NCBI GenBank assembly: GCA_035438985.1
Contig: DAORJK010000012.1
Location: 36,121 to 100,120, forward strand
Length of the DNA: 64,000 nucleotides
DNA from: UBA4408 sp002389785
GTDB taxonomy: Bacteria; Bacteroidota; Bacteroidia; UBA4408
Direction of reading: 5' to 3'
Part shown: piece by piece, positions 25,436 to 34,487 of the stretch
Position numbering within the stretch: position 1 is the first letter of the stretch
How the letters are laid out: every line of letters begins with the position of its first letter
Made by a program: the position numbers and the translations under genes
The notes under the pieces: model-generated
The model's input: only the letters and a program-made list of their open reading frames with translations
Told to the model about the DNA's origin: nothing
The model's database searches: none

Positions 25436-27226
25436 ATGCATCCACGTAACAATCACATTTTTGTTTTTGTGTTTTTATTTTTGTTGTCCGGCATTCGCAG
25501 TATAGCACAATCTTGTGCTTTTTCATTGGGAAATGATACAGCTATATGTCAAGGACTTCCAATAAATTTTTCGTTAGTAGCTCCGGCCGGAGCAACAGCT
25601 TATTTATGGGACAATAATAGTACACTTGCAACCCGCACTGTAACTAACTATGGAACATATTATTGTCGTTTGACAAAAAATGGGACTAATGTAATTACCA
25701 ACGGCAATTTCAGTGCTGGAAATACCGGATTTACGAGTAGTTATACCTTAGGTCCAACCGGCTCTCCATGGGGCGTTGTTGGCGATCCAGGAGTATATGC
25801 CATTACTACCAATGCAAGTTTGGTTCATTCCAATTTTCCATCGTTTACTAATCATACCACCGGCGGCGGTAATATGATGGTTGTAAACGGTTCTTCAACT
25901 CCTAACGTTTCGGTTTGGTGTCAAAATATAGTGGTTACTCCCAACACCAATTATAATTTTTCAACATGGGCGGCTACCTGTGTAGCAGGCAGTATTGCGG
26001 AACTAGCTATTTTACAATTTTCAATAAATGGTTCTGTTATTGGAAGCCCATTTTCTCCTTCCCTAACTTCTGGAGTTTGGTCGCAATTTAATGCTCAATG
26101 GAATTCAGGCACGAATGTATCTGCTAACATTTGTATAGTAAATCAAAATGTAACCCCATCAGGAAATGATTTTGCGATAGATGATATATTTTTTCAACCT
26201 ATTTGCGTGTTTACCGATACATTAAAAGTTACGCCCAAGCCTTTTCCAACAGGGTATAGTGCAGGAAGAGATACCACACTTTGCGCCGGTGAAACAGTTA
26301 GTTTAAGTGCCTTATCGGGCAGTGCTACGCTATTCAATTGGTCGAGCTTACCAGCCGGATTTACTTCTAATTTGTTGCAACCTATCGTAAGTCCGACTGA
26401 TACAACCAAATATATATTAAGTGCAGATTTGAATGGTTGTAAAAAAACCGATACCGCTGTTGTGTTTATTGAAAATACGCCCGTTGCTTATGCTGGTTTA
26501 AACGACACTATTTGCGAAGGCAAACAATTTACCTTACAAGGAAATGCAGGTGGAGGACAACAAGTTTCGTGGTATAGTGTACCCACAGGATTTGCATCAA
26601 CACAGGTAAATCCGATAATACAACCAACTGCCACAGCACTTTATGTTTTAGTATCTTCAAATGGATCTTGTAAAAGCAGCGATACTGTTGAAATTGTGGT
26701 AAACAGCTCCCCTCTTGCAGATTTTATTACGAGTGCCGCAGATTCGAGTTGTAATTCCTTTTCTATTCAATTTACCAACAATTCAACAAATGCCAGCAGT
26801 TATGTTTGGGATTTTGGTGATGGACAATTTTCGAGCGATTTATCTCCTTTGCATACTTATACTGAACAATCGATTTTTCCAGTTAAATTGCAAGCTAAAA
26901 CAGCGGGATGTATTGATACAAAAAACCTAGCCTTAAAAATTTCATTTAGCGAAAATGCCTTGTTTGTTCCGAATTCTTTTAGCCCTAACAATGACTTAAA
27001 AAATGACCGCTTTTTTATTCCTAAAGGCTGTCTTCAAACCGTATCTGTTTCGATTTATGACCGTTGGGGTTTACTTGTAAAAAAATGGGAAGGATTGGAT
27101 GGTTATTGGGATGGAAAATCTTCCGGATTACCAGCTAATGCCGGTGTGTATGTTTACCAATTAGATGGAATATACTTGAGTGGAGAAAAAGTAAAGAAAA
27201 AAGGAACTATAACTCTTTTTCGATAA
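25436..27226 (+). CDS. Secreted PKD-domain protein with gliding-motility-type (T9SS type B) C-terminal domain
   Basis: The 596-residue protein starts with a signal peptide ending in RSIAQ. An Ig-like segment comes first (LGNDTAICQGLPINFSL). A jelly-roll-like region follows at about 85-255 (NLVTNGNFSAGN-type opening, AIDDIFFQP end), resembling carbohydrate-binding or adhesion modules. Two further Ig-like domains follow at about 270-430. A PKD domain sits at about 430-510 (SYVWDFGDGQFSSD). The C-terminus (FVPNSFSPNNDLKNDRFFIP, then DRWG, YDGKS-like and GVYVYQL) is the type B CTD used by SprB-like T9SS cargo. It is probably cell-surface attached or released. It is divergent from the giant surface protein gene. 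Confidence 0.88.
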   Translation: MHPRNNHIFVFVFLFLLSGIRSIAQSCAFSLGNDTAICQGLPINFSLVAPAGATAYLWDNNSTLATRTVTNYGTYYCRLTKNGTNVITNGNFSAGNTGFTSSYTLGPTGSPWGVVGDPGVYAITTNASLVHSNFPSFTNHTTGGGNMMVVNGSSTPNVSVWCQNIVVTPNTNYNFSTWAATCVAGSIAELAILQFSINGSVIGSPFSPSLTSGVWSQFNAQWNSGTNVSANICIVNQNVTPSGNDFAIDDIFFQPICVFTDTLKVTPKPFPTGYSAGRDTTLCAGETVSLSALSGSATLFNWSSLPAGFTSNLLQPIVSPTDTTKYILSADLNGCKKTDTAVVFIENTPVAYAGLNDTICEGKQFTLQGNAGGGQQVSWYSVPTGFASTQVNPIIQPTATALYVLVSSNGSCKSSDTVEIVVNSSPLADFITSAADSSCNSFSIQFTNNSTNASSYVWDFGDGQFSSDLSPLHTYTEQSIFPVKLQAKTAGCIDTKNLALKISFSENALFVPNSFSPNNDLKNDRFFIPKGCLQTVSVSIYDRWGLLVKKWEGLDGYWDGKSSGLPANAGVYVYQLDGIYLSGEKVKKKGTITLFR

Positions 27227-27266
27227 TCCTTAATTATCGAATGAATATGCACAAAGTCAATTGTGC

Positions 27267-27274
27267 TATATTTG
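27267..27274 (+). promoter_or_regulatory. -7 box that fixes the start of the following oxidoreductase gene
   Basis: TATATTTG fully matches TAnnTTTG, 27 bases upstream of the ATG at 27302. Transcription would start near 27281, so an in-frame upstream start codon at 27263 would lie before the mRNA begins. This supports 27302 as the true start. Confidence 0.5.
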
Positions 27275-27301
27275 CCCGCTGTTTTCAATTTTATATTAAG
27301 T

Positions 27302-28507
27302 ATGACTAAAATCGGAATCCTAAGAGAAGGTAAAATTCCTCATGATAAACGTGTTGCCTTTACACCTGAACAATGTGCTTACATTAAAACATTTTTTGCA
27401 CCAATTGATATTGTTGTGCAACCTAGTGATTTTCGCTCTTACTCCAATGAAGAATATAGTAAGGAAGGTATTGTGTTGCAAGAAGATTTAAGTGATTGTG
27501 ATATTTTAATTGGAATAAAAGAAGTTCCTGTACAAGATTTATTGCCCAATAAAAAGTACTTGTTTTTTTCACACACTATAAAAAAACAAACTCATAATAA
27601 AAAATTATTGCAAGCTGCACTTAAAAATAATATTCAATTAATTGATTACGAATGTCTCACCGATAGAGACCACAATCGAGTTATTGGCTTTGGTCATTAT
27701 GCGGGTATAGTTGGAACGTATAATGGAATTTTGGGGTATGGTAAGAAATACAATTTGTTCGATTTAAAACCAGCACATTTATGTCACGATCGTGAAGAAC
27801 TTAAAAAAGAGTTTACAAAAGTTCGTTTGCCAAACATTAAAATAATTGTCACTGGAAATGGACGTGTAGCAAATGGAGCTATTGAAATGCTAGGCGCTCT
27901 TGGAATAAGAAGAATTACTCCATTTGAATTTACGCATTATTCGTTTCGCGAACCTACTTATGTGCAACTTCACAGCAATAATTACAACGAGCCTTTGGAT
28001 GGGTCAGCCTGGAATACAGCTAATTTTTACAAACATCCGGAAAATTTCAGAAGTACCTTTTACAAATTTAGTCAGCATTGCGATTTATTGATTCATTGTT
28101 CGTATTGGGCTCCAACAGCACCTGTATTGTTTACAAAGAAAGACATGCATTCACGCAATTTTAGGATAAGTGTAATCGCCGATGTTACTTGTGATATTAA
28201 TGGTTCTATCCCTTCTACCACGCAAGCCAGTACAATTGAAAATAAGTTTTATGGCTATAATCCGTTAACCGAATCCATTGATGATCCGTTTAATATTAAT
28301 ACCATAACAGTAATGGCAGTTGATAATTTACCTTGCGAATTACCTCGTAATGCATCAGAAGATTTTGGAAAAGAATTAATTGAAAAAGTACTTCCCTCTT
28401 TATTAATCAGCGACAAGGAACAATTAATAGAACGTGCTACTATTGCAAAAAATGGAGTATTAACCGAACCATATAAGTACCTGGCTGATTATGCAGGTAA
28501 TTCCTAA
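27302..28507 (+). CDS. NAD(P)-dependent oxidoreductase, alanine dehydrogenase/saccharopine dehydrogenase-like
   Basis: The 401-residue protein opens with TKIGILREGKIPHDKRVAFT, the N-terminal fold of alanine dehydrogenases, transhydrogenases and saccharopine dehydrogenases (Lys1 type). A conserved segment GFGHYAGIVGTYNGILGYG is near 135, and a nucleotide-binding motif IIVTGNGRVANGAIEML is near 180. ADVTCDINGSIPST near 300 is also typical of lysine-forming saccharopine dehydrogenases. It would oxidise or reduce an amino acid with NAD(P). The exact substrate cannot be read from sequence. I start at 27302 because the upstream alternative overlaps the promoter and adds non-conserved residues. A lipid kinase gene follows after 28 bases and may be cotranscribed. 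Confidence 0.85.
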   Translation: MTKIGILREGKIPHDKRVAFTPEQCAYIKTFFAPIDIVVQPSDFRSYSNEEYSKEGIVLQEDLSDCDILIGIKEVPVQDLLPNKKYLFFSHTIKKQTHNKKLLQAALKNNIQLIDYECLTDRDHNRVIGFGHYAGIVGTYNGILGYGKKYNLFDLKPAHLCHDREELKKEFTKVRLPNIKIIVTGNGRVANGAIEMLGALGIRRITPFEFTHYSFREPTYVQLHSNNYNEPLDGSAWNTANFYKHPENFRSTFYKFSQHCDLLIHCSYWAPTAPVLFTKKDMHSRNFRISVIADVTCDINGSIPSTTQASTIENKFYGYNPLTESIDDPFNINTITVMAVDNLPCELPRNASEDFGKELIEKVLPSLLISDKEQLIERATIAKNGVLTEPYKYLADYAGNS

Positions 28508-28535
28508 AATTAACTGACTGAAATTTTCATCAACT

Positions 28536-29408
28536 ATGAAAAAATCAATCTGCTTTATCATCAATCCAATTTCAGGAACAGGGAAACAAAAACAGGTTGA
28601 ACAACTATTAAATCAAGTTAGAATTTCAGACCAATTTGATTATAACCTGGTTTATACCCAAAAACCGCATCATGCGACCGAACTAAGTAAAGAAGCAGCT
28701 GAAAAAAAGTACGATATAGTGGTGGCGGTTGGCGGTGACGGCTCGGTTAATGAAGTAAGCAAAGGATTATTGCATTCTACAACAAAATTAGGAATTTTGC
28801 CTTGTGGTTCAGGAAATGGATTTGCCCGACATCTTGCACTACCCATGGACTTAAAAGCAGCTTTGGAAGTAATTTTGCGTGGAAATAGCCAACAAGTTGA
28901 TACAGGTGAGATAAACGGACATCACTTTATAAATATTGCTGGAATTGGATTTGATGCGCACATAGCACATCTTTTTTCGAGTTATGGAAAAAGAGGTTTT
29001 ACCGCATATTTTCAGTTGATTTTGAAAGAGTTTTTTAGTTATCAGATGCAAGAATATGCATTAAAAATAGATTCCGGAACTTTTTCTGAAAAGGCATTTC
29101 TGCTTAGCTTTGCAAATGGTTCACAGTTTGGAAATAATGCATTTATTTCTCCGAATTCAAAAATAACGGATGGTAGTGGTGAATTGTGTATTTTACAGAA
29201 AGTGCCCCTACTTCATATACCTTATTTTGCCTATCTGTTGTTTAACAGAAAAACCCATCAATCGCGGTTTATCAAACACATTTCATTTAAAAAACTTGAA
29301 GTACGCTCGCTTTCCGGTAAAATTCACTTAGATGGTGAACCAATGGAACTTGATAAAAACTTTACGGTAAGAATGTTACCGGGTAGTTTAATGGTGCTGG
29401 TTCCTTAG
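28536..29408 (+). CDS. Diacylglycerol kinase-family lipid kinase (YegS/BmrU type)
   Basis: The 290-residue protein starts KKSICFIINPISGTGKQKQVE, then has the catalytic-domain motif VVAVGGDGSVNEVSKGL near 60-76 and PCGSGNGFARHL near 90, both diagnostic of DAG/lipid kinases. A GINGHHFINIAGIGFDA-like segment and the C-terminal IHLDGEPMEL close the two-domain fold. It phosphorylates diacylglycerol, ceramide or another lipid at the inner face of the membrane using ATP. It lacks membrane segments, as usual for soluble members. Its stop overlaps the convergent GNAT gene by 4 bases. Confidence 0.92.
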   Translation: MKKSICFIINPISGTGKQKQVEQLLNQVRISDQFDYNLVYTQKPHHATELSKEAAEKKYDIVVAVGGDGSVNEVSKGLLHSTTKLGILPCGSGNGFARHLALPMDLKAALEVILRGNSQQVDTGEINGHHFINIAGIGFDAHIAHLFSSYGKRGFTAYFQLILKEFFSYQMQEYALKIDSGTFSEKAFLLSFANGSQFGNNAFISPNSKITDGSGELCILQKVPLLHIPYFAYLLFNRKTHQSRFIKHISFKKLEVRSLSGKIHLDGEPMELDKNFTVRMLPGSLMVLVP

Positions 29409-30304
29409 GATTTAAGCACTTCATCGCACCAACTCACTTTTTCAATTTTCCAACCGTAACTGGTTTTCTTATAATGAAATTGTTTTACTCCTTTATCAAA
29501 AAAAACACTTCCATTTCTAATACCCCGTTTCTCATACGAAGAAAATCGAATAGCTGAAGATGAATCAAGCGAAATAGTACGGCTTAATTCATATTCTTCA
29601 AAACTTGTGTAACTGCCATTACTCAAAATAGTATGTCTTGAATCAATAAATTCAGTAAGCGTAAGCATTTCATTTCTATTCAAAGTTGTGTTTTCAAAAC
29701 TTGCATTTGGAAGGCAAAGTTGGTATAACTCATTAACGCGATGTTGAAGGGTTGCTGAACATGTGAATAGTGAATAAAAATCAAAACACAGCTTATCCAA
29801 TTTACAACACTCAGTGCTTATCGAAAACAATCGAAGTTTATCGTTTTCATGTGTTATTTCATTTTTATATGAAAAGCCTAATTTTTGCAAAAGTTGTATT
29901 GAGTTAGTATTCTCGGCTAGAGTAGTTGCTACTATTTCAGGTGATGTATAGGTAGTGCTTAAGGCAGCCAAAGCTCCCATGGTAGCTTCGTAGGCGTAAC
30001 CCAGCTTTGAATACTGCGGTAAAAATGCAAAACCAATATCGTGGTAATTCAAATAATCGCGCTTAATAAAGGTAATAACACCAATGCTAGCGGAAGTATC
30101 TTTTAACTTAACTGTCCAATAGCTAACTGAACTTGTAGCTTCAATTTTTTGAATGTAGGAACTAGCTTCGTTGATTGAGGTTACATTGCGATCGCCGATA
30201 AATTTTTTCCATGCTTCGGTATTCAGCAGTTCCAAAATAAAGGGAGCATCGCCTTGGTCGAGTCGAATGAGTTGGAGACGTTGAGTTGTGCAAAAAGTTT
30301 GCAA
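29405..30304 (-). CDS. GNAT N-acetyltransferase with an extra C-terminal domain (NTF2/SnoaL-like)
   Basis: Residues 1-165 form a RimJ/RimL-type acetyltransferase: RLQLIRLDQGDAPFILELLN, a mid-domain DIGFAFLPQYSKLGYAYEA containing a weak acetyl-CoA loop, and the typical ATTLAENTNSIQLLQKLGF near 130-150. The remaining ~130 residues are not part of this family. They contain helix-strand patterns ending FHYKKTSYGWKIEKVSWCDE, like the end of NTF2/SnoaL-type or DUF4440 domains. The fusion is unusual. The substrate could be a small amine or a protein N-terminus. The gene begins 6 bases after gcvT, so they form one transcript, and overlaps the lipid kinase gene by 4 bases at the 3' end. Confidence 0.78.
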   Translation of the reverse strand: MQTFCTTQRLQLIRLDQGDAPFILELLNTEAWKKFIGDRNVTSINEASSYIQKIEATSSVSYWTVKLKDTSASIGVITFIKRDYLNYHDIGFAFLPQYSKLGYAYEATMGALAALSTTYTSPEIVATTLAENTNSIQLLQKLGFSYKNEITHENDKLRLFSISTECCKLDKLCFDFYSLFTCSATLQHRVNELYQLCLPNASFENTTLNRNEMLTLTEFIDSRHTILSNGSYTSFEEYELSRTISLDSSSAIRFSSYEKRGIRNGSVFFDKGVKQFHYKKTSYGWKIEKVSWCDEVLKS

Positions 30305-30310
30305 ACCTAT

Positions 30311-31393
30311 TTATTTTTTATAAAATGGAATTTTAACAACCTTCGCCTTAATAAGTTTATCGCGGATTTCGATAAAAATTTCTGAATCAACTTTCGCATT
30401 TGCGCTGGTAACATAGCCCATACCTATTGCTTTAGCTAAACTGGGTGATTGTGTTCCGGAACATACTTTACCAATAGTATTTCCACCGGCATCTTTGATC
30501 AAATAATCGTGTCGGGGAATACCTCTTTCAAGGAGTTCAAAACCAACCAATTTGCGGGTAACACCCTTTTCCTTTTGCTCTAAAAGTGCCTTACTGTTAG
30601 TGAATTCTTTTGAAAACTTTGTAATCCAACCCAAGCCGGCTTCAATTGGAGAGGTTGTATCATCAATATCATTACCGTACAAGCAAAATCCCATTTCTAA
30701 ACGAAGGGTATCGCGCGCTCCCAATCCAACCGGTGCTATACCAAACTCCTTTCCAGCTTCAAAAATCGCATCCCAAATTTGATCGGCAAATTGGTTTTCG
30801 AAATACACTTCAAAACCACCGGCACCTGTATATCCCGTTGCTGAAACCAATACATTGTCGATTCCCACAAATTTACCTTTTGCAAAAGTATAATAAGGCA
30901 TATCCATCAGGTTCATATCGGTAAGTTTTTGTAACGCTGCGGCAGCTTTTGGTCCTTGTACTGCAAGTAATGAAGTTTTGTCCGAAATATTGTGCATCTC
31001 GACATGGTTTGTATTAAACTTCGTAATCCAATTCCAATCTTTCTCAATATTAGAAGCATTTACAACCAACATGTAGGTTTTTGCATCAATGCGATACACC
31101 AATAAATCATCAACAATTCCACCGTGCTCGTTCGGGAAGCAAGAATATTGAACTTTACCATCATTTAGCAAAGCTGCATCATTGCTGGTAACTCGTTGAA
31201 TTAAATCAAGTGCGTTTTCACCTTTCAATATAAATTCCCCCATGTGACTTACGTCAAATACCCCCACAGCTTTGCGCACGCTTTCATGCTCAACGGTAAT
31301 ACCTGCATAAGAAACAGGCATGTTATATCCTGCAAAAGGAACCATTTTGGCGCCCAACGAAATGTGCTTTTGAGTAAGTGCTGTATTTTTCAT
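30311..31393 (-). CDS. gcvT: Aminomethyltransferase (glycine cleavage system T protein)
   Basis: The 360-residue protein is the tetrahydrofolate-dependent T protein of glycine cleavage, which transfers the methylene group from H protein to THF and releases ammonia. Key segments are KNTALTQKHISLGAKMVPFA at the start, FDVSHMGEFILKG near 45, QYSCFPNEHGGIVDDLLVYR near 90, SATGYTGAGGFEVYF near 185 and GLGARDTLRLEMGFCLYGND near 220-240. The C-terminal barrel ends RDKLIKAKVVKIPFYKK. I use the ATG at 31393, which matches the conserved N-terminus; an in-frame ATG at 31411 adds six residues. gcvH and gcvP are not in this window. The GNAT fusion gene follows at 6 bases. Confidence 0.95.
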   Translation of the reverse strand: MKNTALTQKHISLGAKMVPFAGYNMPVSYAGITVEHESVRKAVGVFDVSHMGEFILKGENALDLIQRVTSNDAALLNDGKVQYSCFPNEHGGIVDDLLVYRIDAKTYMLVVNASNIEKDWNWITKFNTNHVEMHNISDKTSLLAVQGPKAAAALQKLTDMNLMDMPYYTFAKGKFVGIDNVLVSATGYTGAGGFEVYFENQFADQIWDAIFEAGKEFGIAPVGLGARDTLRLEMGFCLYGNDIDDTTSPIEAGLGWITKFSKEFTNSKALLEQKEKGVTRKLVGFELLERGIPRHDYLIKDAGGNTIGKVCSGTQSPSLAKAIGMGYVTSANAKVDSEIFIEIRDKLIKAKVVKIPFYKK

Positions 31394-31477
31394 ACTTGAT
31401 TTTATAAACAATTTTTTGCGTTAAACTTTTTCATGCTAAGGGAATGAACCTGTCGGGTTCAATTAAATTTTGCGCGG

Positions 31478-31485
31478 CAAAGATA
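31478..31485 (-). promoter_or_regulatory. Candidate -7 box for gcvT
   Basis: The minus strand reads TATCTTTG, matching TAnnTTTG. It is 84 bases upstream of the gcvT ATG at 31393. No clear -33 box is found. Confidence 0.4.
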
Positions 31486-31695
31486 TAAATTGAGCGCAGT
31501 TATTTTATAGTTTCACTTTGATGAAAATTTTCAAGGGGAAATTTGCATTCTGAATTTTTAACTTTCAAGTTGCTTGTGCAAGTATTTTACTGTAGTTACT
31601 TGATATGTTGCAACTTGCTTATTATTGACAATCGTATATTATTGCTATCGCGAAAAACCAAGTATTTCTTTCAGTGTAATTCAGATAAAAACCTT

Positions 31696-31703
31696 TATTT
31701 TTG
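31696..31703 (+). promoter_or_regulatory. Candidate -7 box for mutL
   Basis: TATTTTTG matches TAnnTTTG and ends 32 bases before the mutL ATG, giving a leader of about 26 bases. No -33 partner is seen. Confidence 0.4.
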
Positions 31704-31735
31704 TTGAGTACGATATATAATTAGAGCGCTTTGTA

Positions 31736-33601
31736 ATGACGGATATTATTCATTTGTTACCCGATGCTGTAGCTAATCAAATAGCTGCAGGTGAGGTTAT
31801 ACAACGACCTGCTTCAGCAGTTAAGGAATTAATTGAAAATTCCGTTGATGCAGGAAGTTCCCACATAAAATTACTGCTGAAAGAAGCTGGAAAAGTACTC
31901 ATTCAAGTGATTGACAATGGTAAAGGAATGAGTGAAACCGATGCCCGAATGTGTTTTGAGCGTCACGCTACTTCAAAAATTACGAAGGCTGAAGACTTGT
32001 TTGCTATAACAACAAAAGGATTTAGAGGTGAAGCCCTTGCTTCAATAGCGGCCATTGCACAGGTAGAACTTAAAACGCGTAGAGCGGAAGATGAAATTGG
32101 TACACAGATTACTATCGAAGGCTGCACTGTTCAATCTCAAGAAGCTTGCAGTACTTCAGTTGGAACTTCCATAGCGATTAAGAATTTATTTTTTAATGTT
32201 CCTGCGAGGCGTAATTTTTTGAAATCAAATCCTGTTGAGACTTCGCATATTATAGATGAATTTCAGCGAGTTGCCTTAGCACATCCCGAAATCGAATTTT
32301 CATTTAATCACAATGGAGCCGATCTTTTTATTTTACCAAAAAGTAATTTGCGACAGCGTATTGTTTCATTGTTCGGAAACAATTATAATCAACGATTGGT
32401 TCCGGTTGAGGAAAAAACTTTTATTGTAAAAATCTCCGGATTTATTGGCAAACCTGAGTTTGCAAAAAAAACGCGGGGAGAACAATTCTTTTTTGTGAAT
32501 AATCGTTTTATTCGAAGTGCTTATTTACACCATGCAGTTCAAAATGCTTACGAACAATTGTTGCCACGAGAATCGCATCCCAGTTATTTTTTGTTTTTAG
32601 AAGTTGCGCCTAATTCCATTGATATAAACATTCATCCAACCAAAACTGAAATTAAGTTTGAAGATGAAAAAGCAATTTATGCGATACTTCGTTCGAGCAT
32701 TAAAAAATCCTTAGGGCAACACAACCTCACCCCTACGATTGATTTTGAGCAAGAAGCGAGTATTTCATTGGATGGACCACCAAAAGATCGCATAATTGAA
32801 GCACCTAAAATAAGAGTCAACCCAGAATACAATCCTTTTAAAACGCAAACAACGTTCGAGTCATCACGTGCTTTTAATGGTCCATCGTTATTGCAACGTG
32901 CGAATTTACAAAATTGGGAAAAGTTGTATGAAGGACATCAGGGATCAAACGAAAAGCAGCAATTTTCCGGTATTGAACCAACTTTAACGCAAGAAATAAT
33001 TAATCCAAAATGGGAAAATGATTTTTCAGAAGTTTCAAAAAGTTTGACCTACCAGTTGCATGGAAGGTATATATTATCGCACATTAAAACCGGTTTTATT
33101 ATTATCGATCAGCAAAGCGCACATGAGCGCATTTTATATGAAAAATTTGTAACTAATTTAACCCATCACAAAGCAGGCTCACAACAGCTGCTATTTCCTG
33201 AAACAGTTGAATTTAATGCTGCCGATACCAGTTTAATGCAGCTCCTTCTACCTTCATTAAATGATTTGGGATTTGCCTTGGAAGAATTTGGAAAAAACAC
33301 GTTTGTTGTGCACGGTAAACCTTCCTTATTATCGGATGCTGACAGTAAAAAACAATTGGAAAATATTTTAGAAGAATTTAAAAAAAATCAATCCGAGTTA
33401 AAATTACATACTACCGAAAACTTGGCTCGTTCAATGGCTTTTTATAGTGCAATAAAAGCAGGAAAAATATTATCGAATGAAGAAATGAAAGGTATAATTG
33501 ATGAGCTTTTTGCTTGCGAACAACCCTATGCCTCTCCATCTGGAAAACCAACATTAACAACTTTTTCACTCGAGGACTTAGAAAAGAGGTTTAAAAAATA
33601 A
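31736..33601 (+). CDS. mutL: DNA mismatch repair protein MutL
   Basis: The 621-residue protein has the GHKL ATPase motifs of MutL at its N-terminus: IAAGEVIQRPASAVKELIEN, VIDNGKGMSETD and TTKGFRGEALASIAAIA. It also has the transducer-domain motif FFVNNRFIRSAYLHHAVQNA near 255. The linker is about residues 335-430. The C-terminal dimerisation domain carries DQQSAHERILYE at 458-469, where the endonuclease motif DQHAxxExxxxE would lie: the two glutamates remain but histidine and alanine are replaced by glutamine and serine. MutL couples MutS mismatch recognition to strand removal. A rhomboid gene follows after 37 bases and may be on the same transcript. Confidence 0.96.
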   Translation: MTDIIHLLPDAVANQIAAGEVIQRPASAVKELIENSVDAGSSHIKLLLKEAGKVLIQVIDNGKGMSETDARMCFERHATSKITKAEDLFAITTKGFRGEALASIAAIAQVELKTRRAEDEIGTQITIEGCTVQSQEACSTSVGTSIAIKNLFFNVPARRNFLKSNPVETSHIIDEFQRVALAHPEIEFSFNHNGADLFILPKSNLRQRIVSLFGNNYNQRLVPVEEKTFIVKISGFIGKPEFAKKTRGEQFFFVNNRFIRSAYLHHAVQNAYEQLLPRESHPSYFLFLEVAPNSIDINIHPTKTEIKFEDEKAIYAILRSSIKKSLGQHNLTPTIDFEQEASISLDGPPKDRIIEAPKIRVNPEYNPFKTQTTFESSRAFNGPSLLQRANLQNWEKLYEGHQGSNEKQQFSGIEPTLTQEIINPKWENDFSEVSKSLTYQLHGRYILSHIKTGFIIIDQQSAHERILYEKFVTNLTHHKAGSQQLLFPETVEFNAADTSLMQLLLPSLNDLGFALEEFGKNTFVVHGKPSLLSDADSKKQLENILEEFKKNQSELKLHTTENLARSMAFYSAIKAGKILSNEEMKGIIDELFACEQPYASPSGKPTLTTFSLEDLEKRFKK

Positions 33602-33638
33602 AAGAAAAATATTTTCTTAAAAAACACCACACATAACT

Positions 33639-34484
33639 ATGAGTTACGACAATTACCGACCCTCCAGTTTTAAGTTGCTTCCGGATGTGGTAAAAAATTT
33701 ATTAATTATAAACGGATTGCTTTTTTTAGCCACTTATTCATTTGATTTAAGATTTCATTTTGACCTTACCGATTATCTTGGACTGCATTATTTTGAAGCT
33801 GAAAAATTTCGCCCATGGCAATTCATTACTTACATGTTTATGCACGGTGGATTCACTCACATTGCTCTTAACATGTTTGCTTTATGGATGTTTGGAAGCA
33901 GCATGGAAAATATTTGGGGACCAAAACGCTTTTTAACATTTTACATATTTACCGGATTAGGTGCAGCACTTACGCATTACCTTGTGGTTTACTATCAATT
34001 AAAACCGGTTTTGGATGCTATATCATCGTATATCGAACACCCAAGTGCAATTGCATTTAAAGCTTTTTTAGACAATCCTAATTTGTTTAGTTTAGGTATC
34101 GAAAATGTGCAATACAATTTTCATGAATTTGTTGGAAAGTATAATGAATTATTAGTCACTGATGCAGGGGCTGCTCAGCAATTATCCATTGATTTTATGC
34201 AGCAATATAAAGCTGATTTTTTAAATGCACCGGTTGTTGTAGGAGCATCTGGGGCGGTGTTTGGCTTATTGTTGGCTTTTGGAATGACTTTTCCCAACAA
34301 CATTATTTACGTTTATTTTGCGATTCCGATGAAAGCAAAATACTTTGTTATGTTGTACGGAGCAATTGAACTTTACAGTGGTATTTCTAACAGTAGTGAT
34401 AATGTGGCGCATTTTGCACATTTAGGAGGCATGCTGTTTGGAATATTAATGATACTTTATTGGAGAAAAAAATACCGCTTCTGA
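33639..34484 (+). CDS. Rhomboid family intramembrane serine protease with luminal-loop insertion
   Basis: The 281-residue membrane protein has rhomboid landmarks: YMFMHGGFTHIALNMFALWM near 65-85, the active-site serine S204 in GASGAVFG, and the catalytic histidine H261 in AHFAHLGG. Compared with the usual compact core, about 70-75 extra residues (roughly 125-198) lie between the third hydrophobic segment and the active-site helix. They are hydrophilic and probably outside the inner membrane. It should cleave transmembrane helices of membrane proteins. It is 3 bases upstream of a second rhomboid gene, so the two are translationally close and cotranscribed, probably with mutL. Confidence 0.9.
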   Translation: MSYDNYRPSSFKLLPDVVKNLLIINGLLFLATYSFDLRFHFDLTDYLGLHYFEAEKFRPWQFITYMFMHGGFTHIALNMFALWMFGSSMENIWGPKRFLTFYIFTGLGAALTHYLVVYYQLKPVLDAISSYIEHPSAIAFKAFLDNPNLFSLGIENVQYNFHEFVGKYNELLVTDAGAAQQLSIDFMQQYKADFLNAPVVVGASGAVFGLLLAFGMTFPNNIIYVYFAIPMKAKYFVMLYGAIELYSGISNSSDNVAHFAHLGGMLFGILMILYWRKKYRF

Positions 34485-34487
34485 TTT

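Larger units (their letters stand above)
31412..31735. other. Divergent gcvT / mutL intergenic region
   Basis: This 324-base gap has no gene. On the minus strand TATCTTTG at 31478-31485 is a candidate -7 box for gcvT, leaving a leader with a small hairpin (GAACC at 31446-31450 with GGTTC at 31456-31460); this is too simple to be a glycine riboswitch. On the plus strand TATTTTTG at 31696-31703 is a candidate -7 box for mutL. A separated inverted repeat CAAGTTGC / GCAACTTG lies at 31566-31573 and 31610-31617. Confidence 0.45.

Noticed and set aside
27263..27301. An earlier start for the AlaDH/saccharopine-dehydrogenase-like gene
   Set aside because: The first 13 codons overlap the -7 box at 27267-27274 and are not part of the conserved N-terminus.
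31446..31485. A glycine riboswitch upstream of gcvT
   Set aside because: The leader is short, with only a 5-bp hairpin; the glycine aptamer's conserved core is absent.
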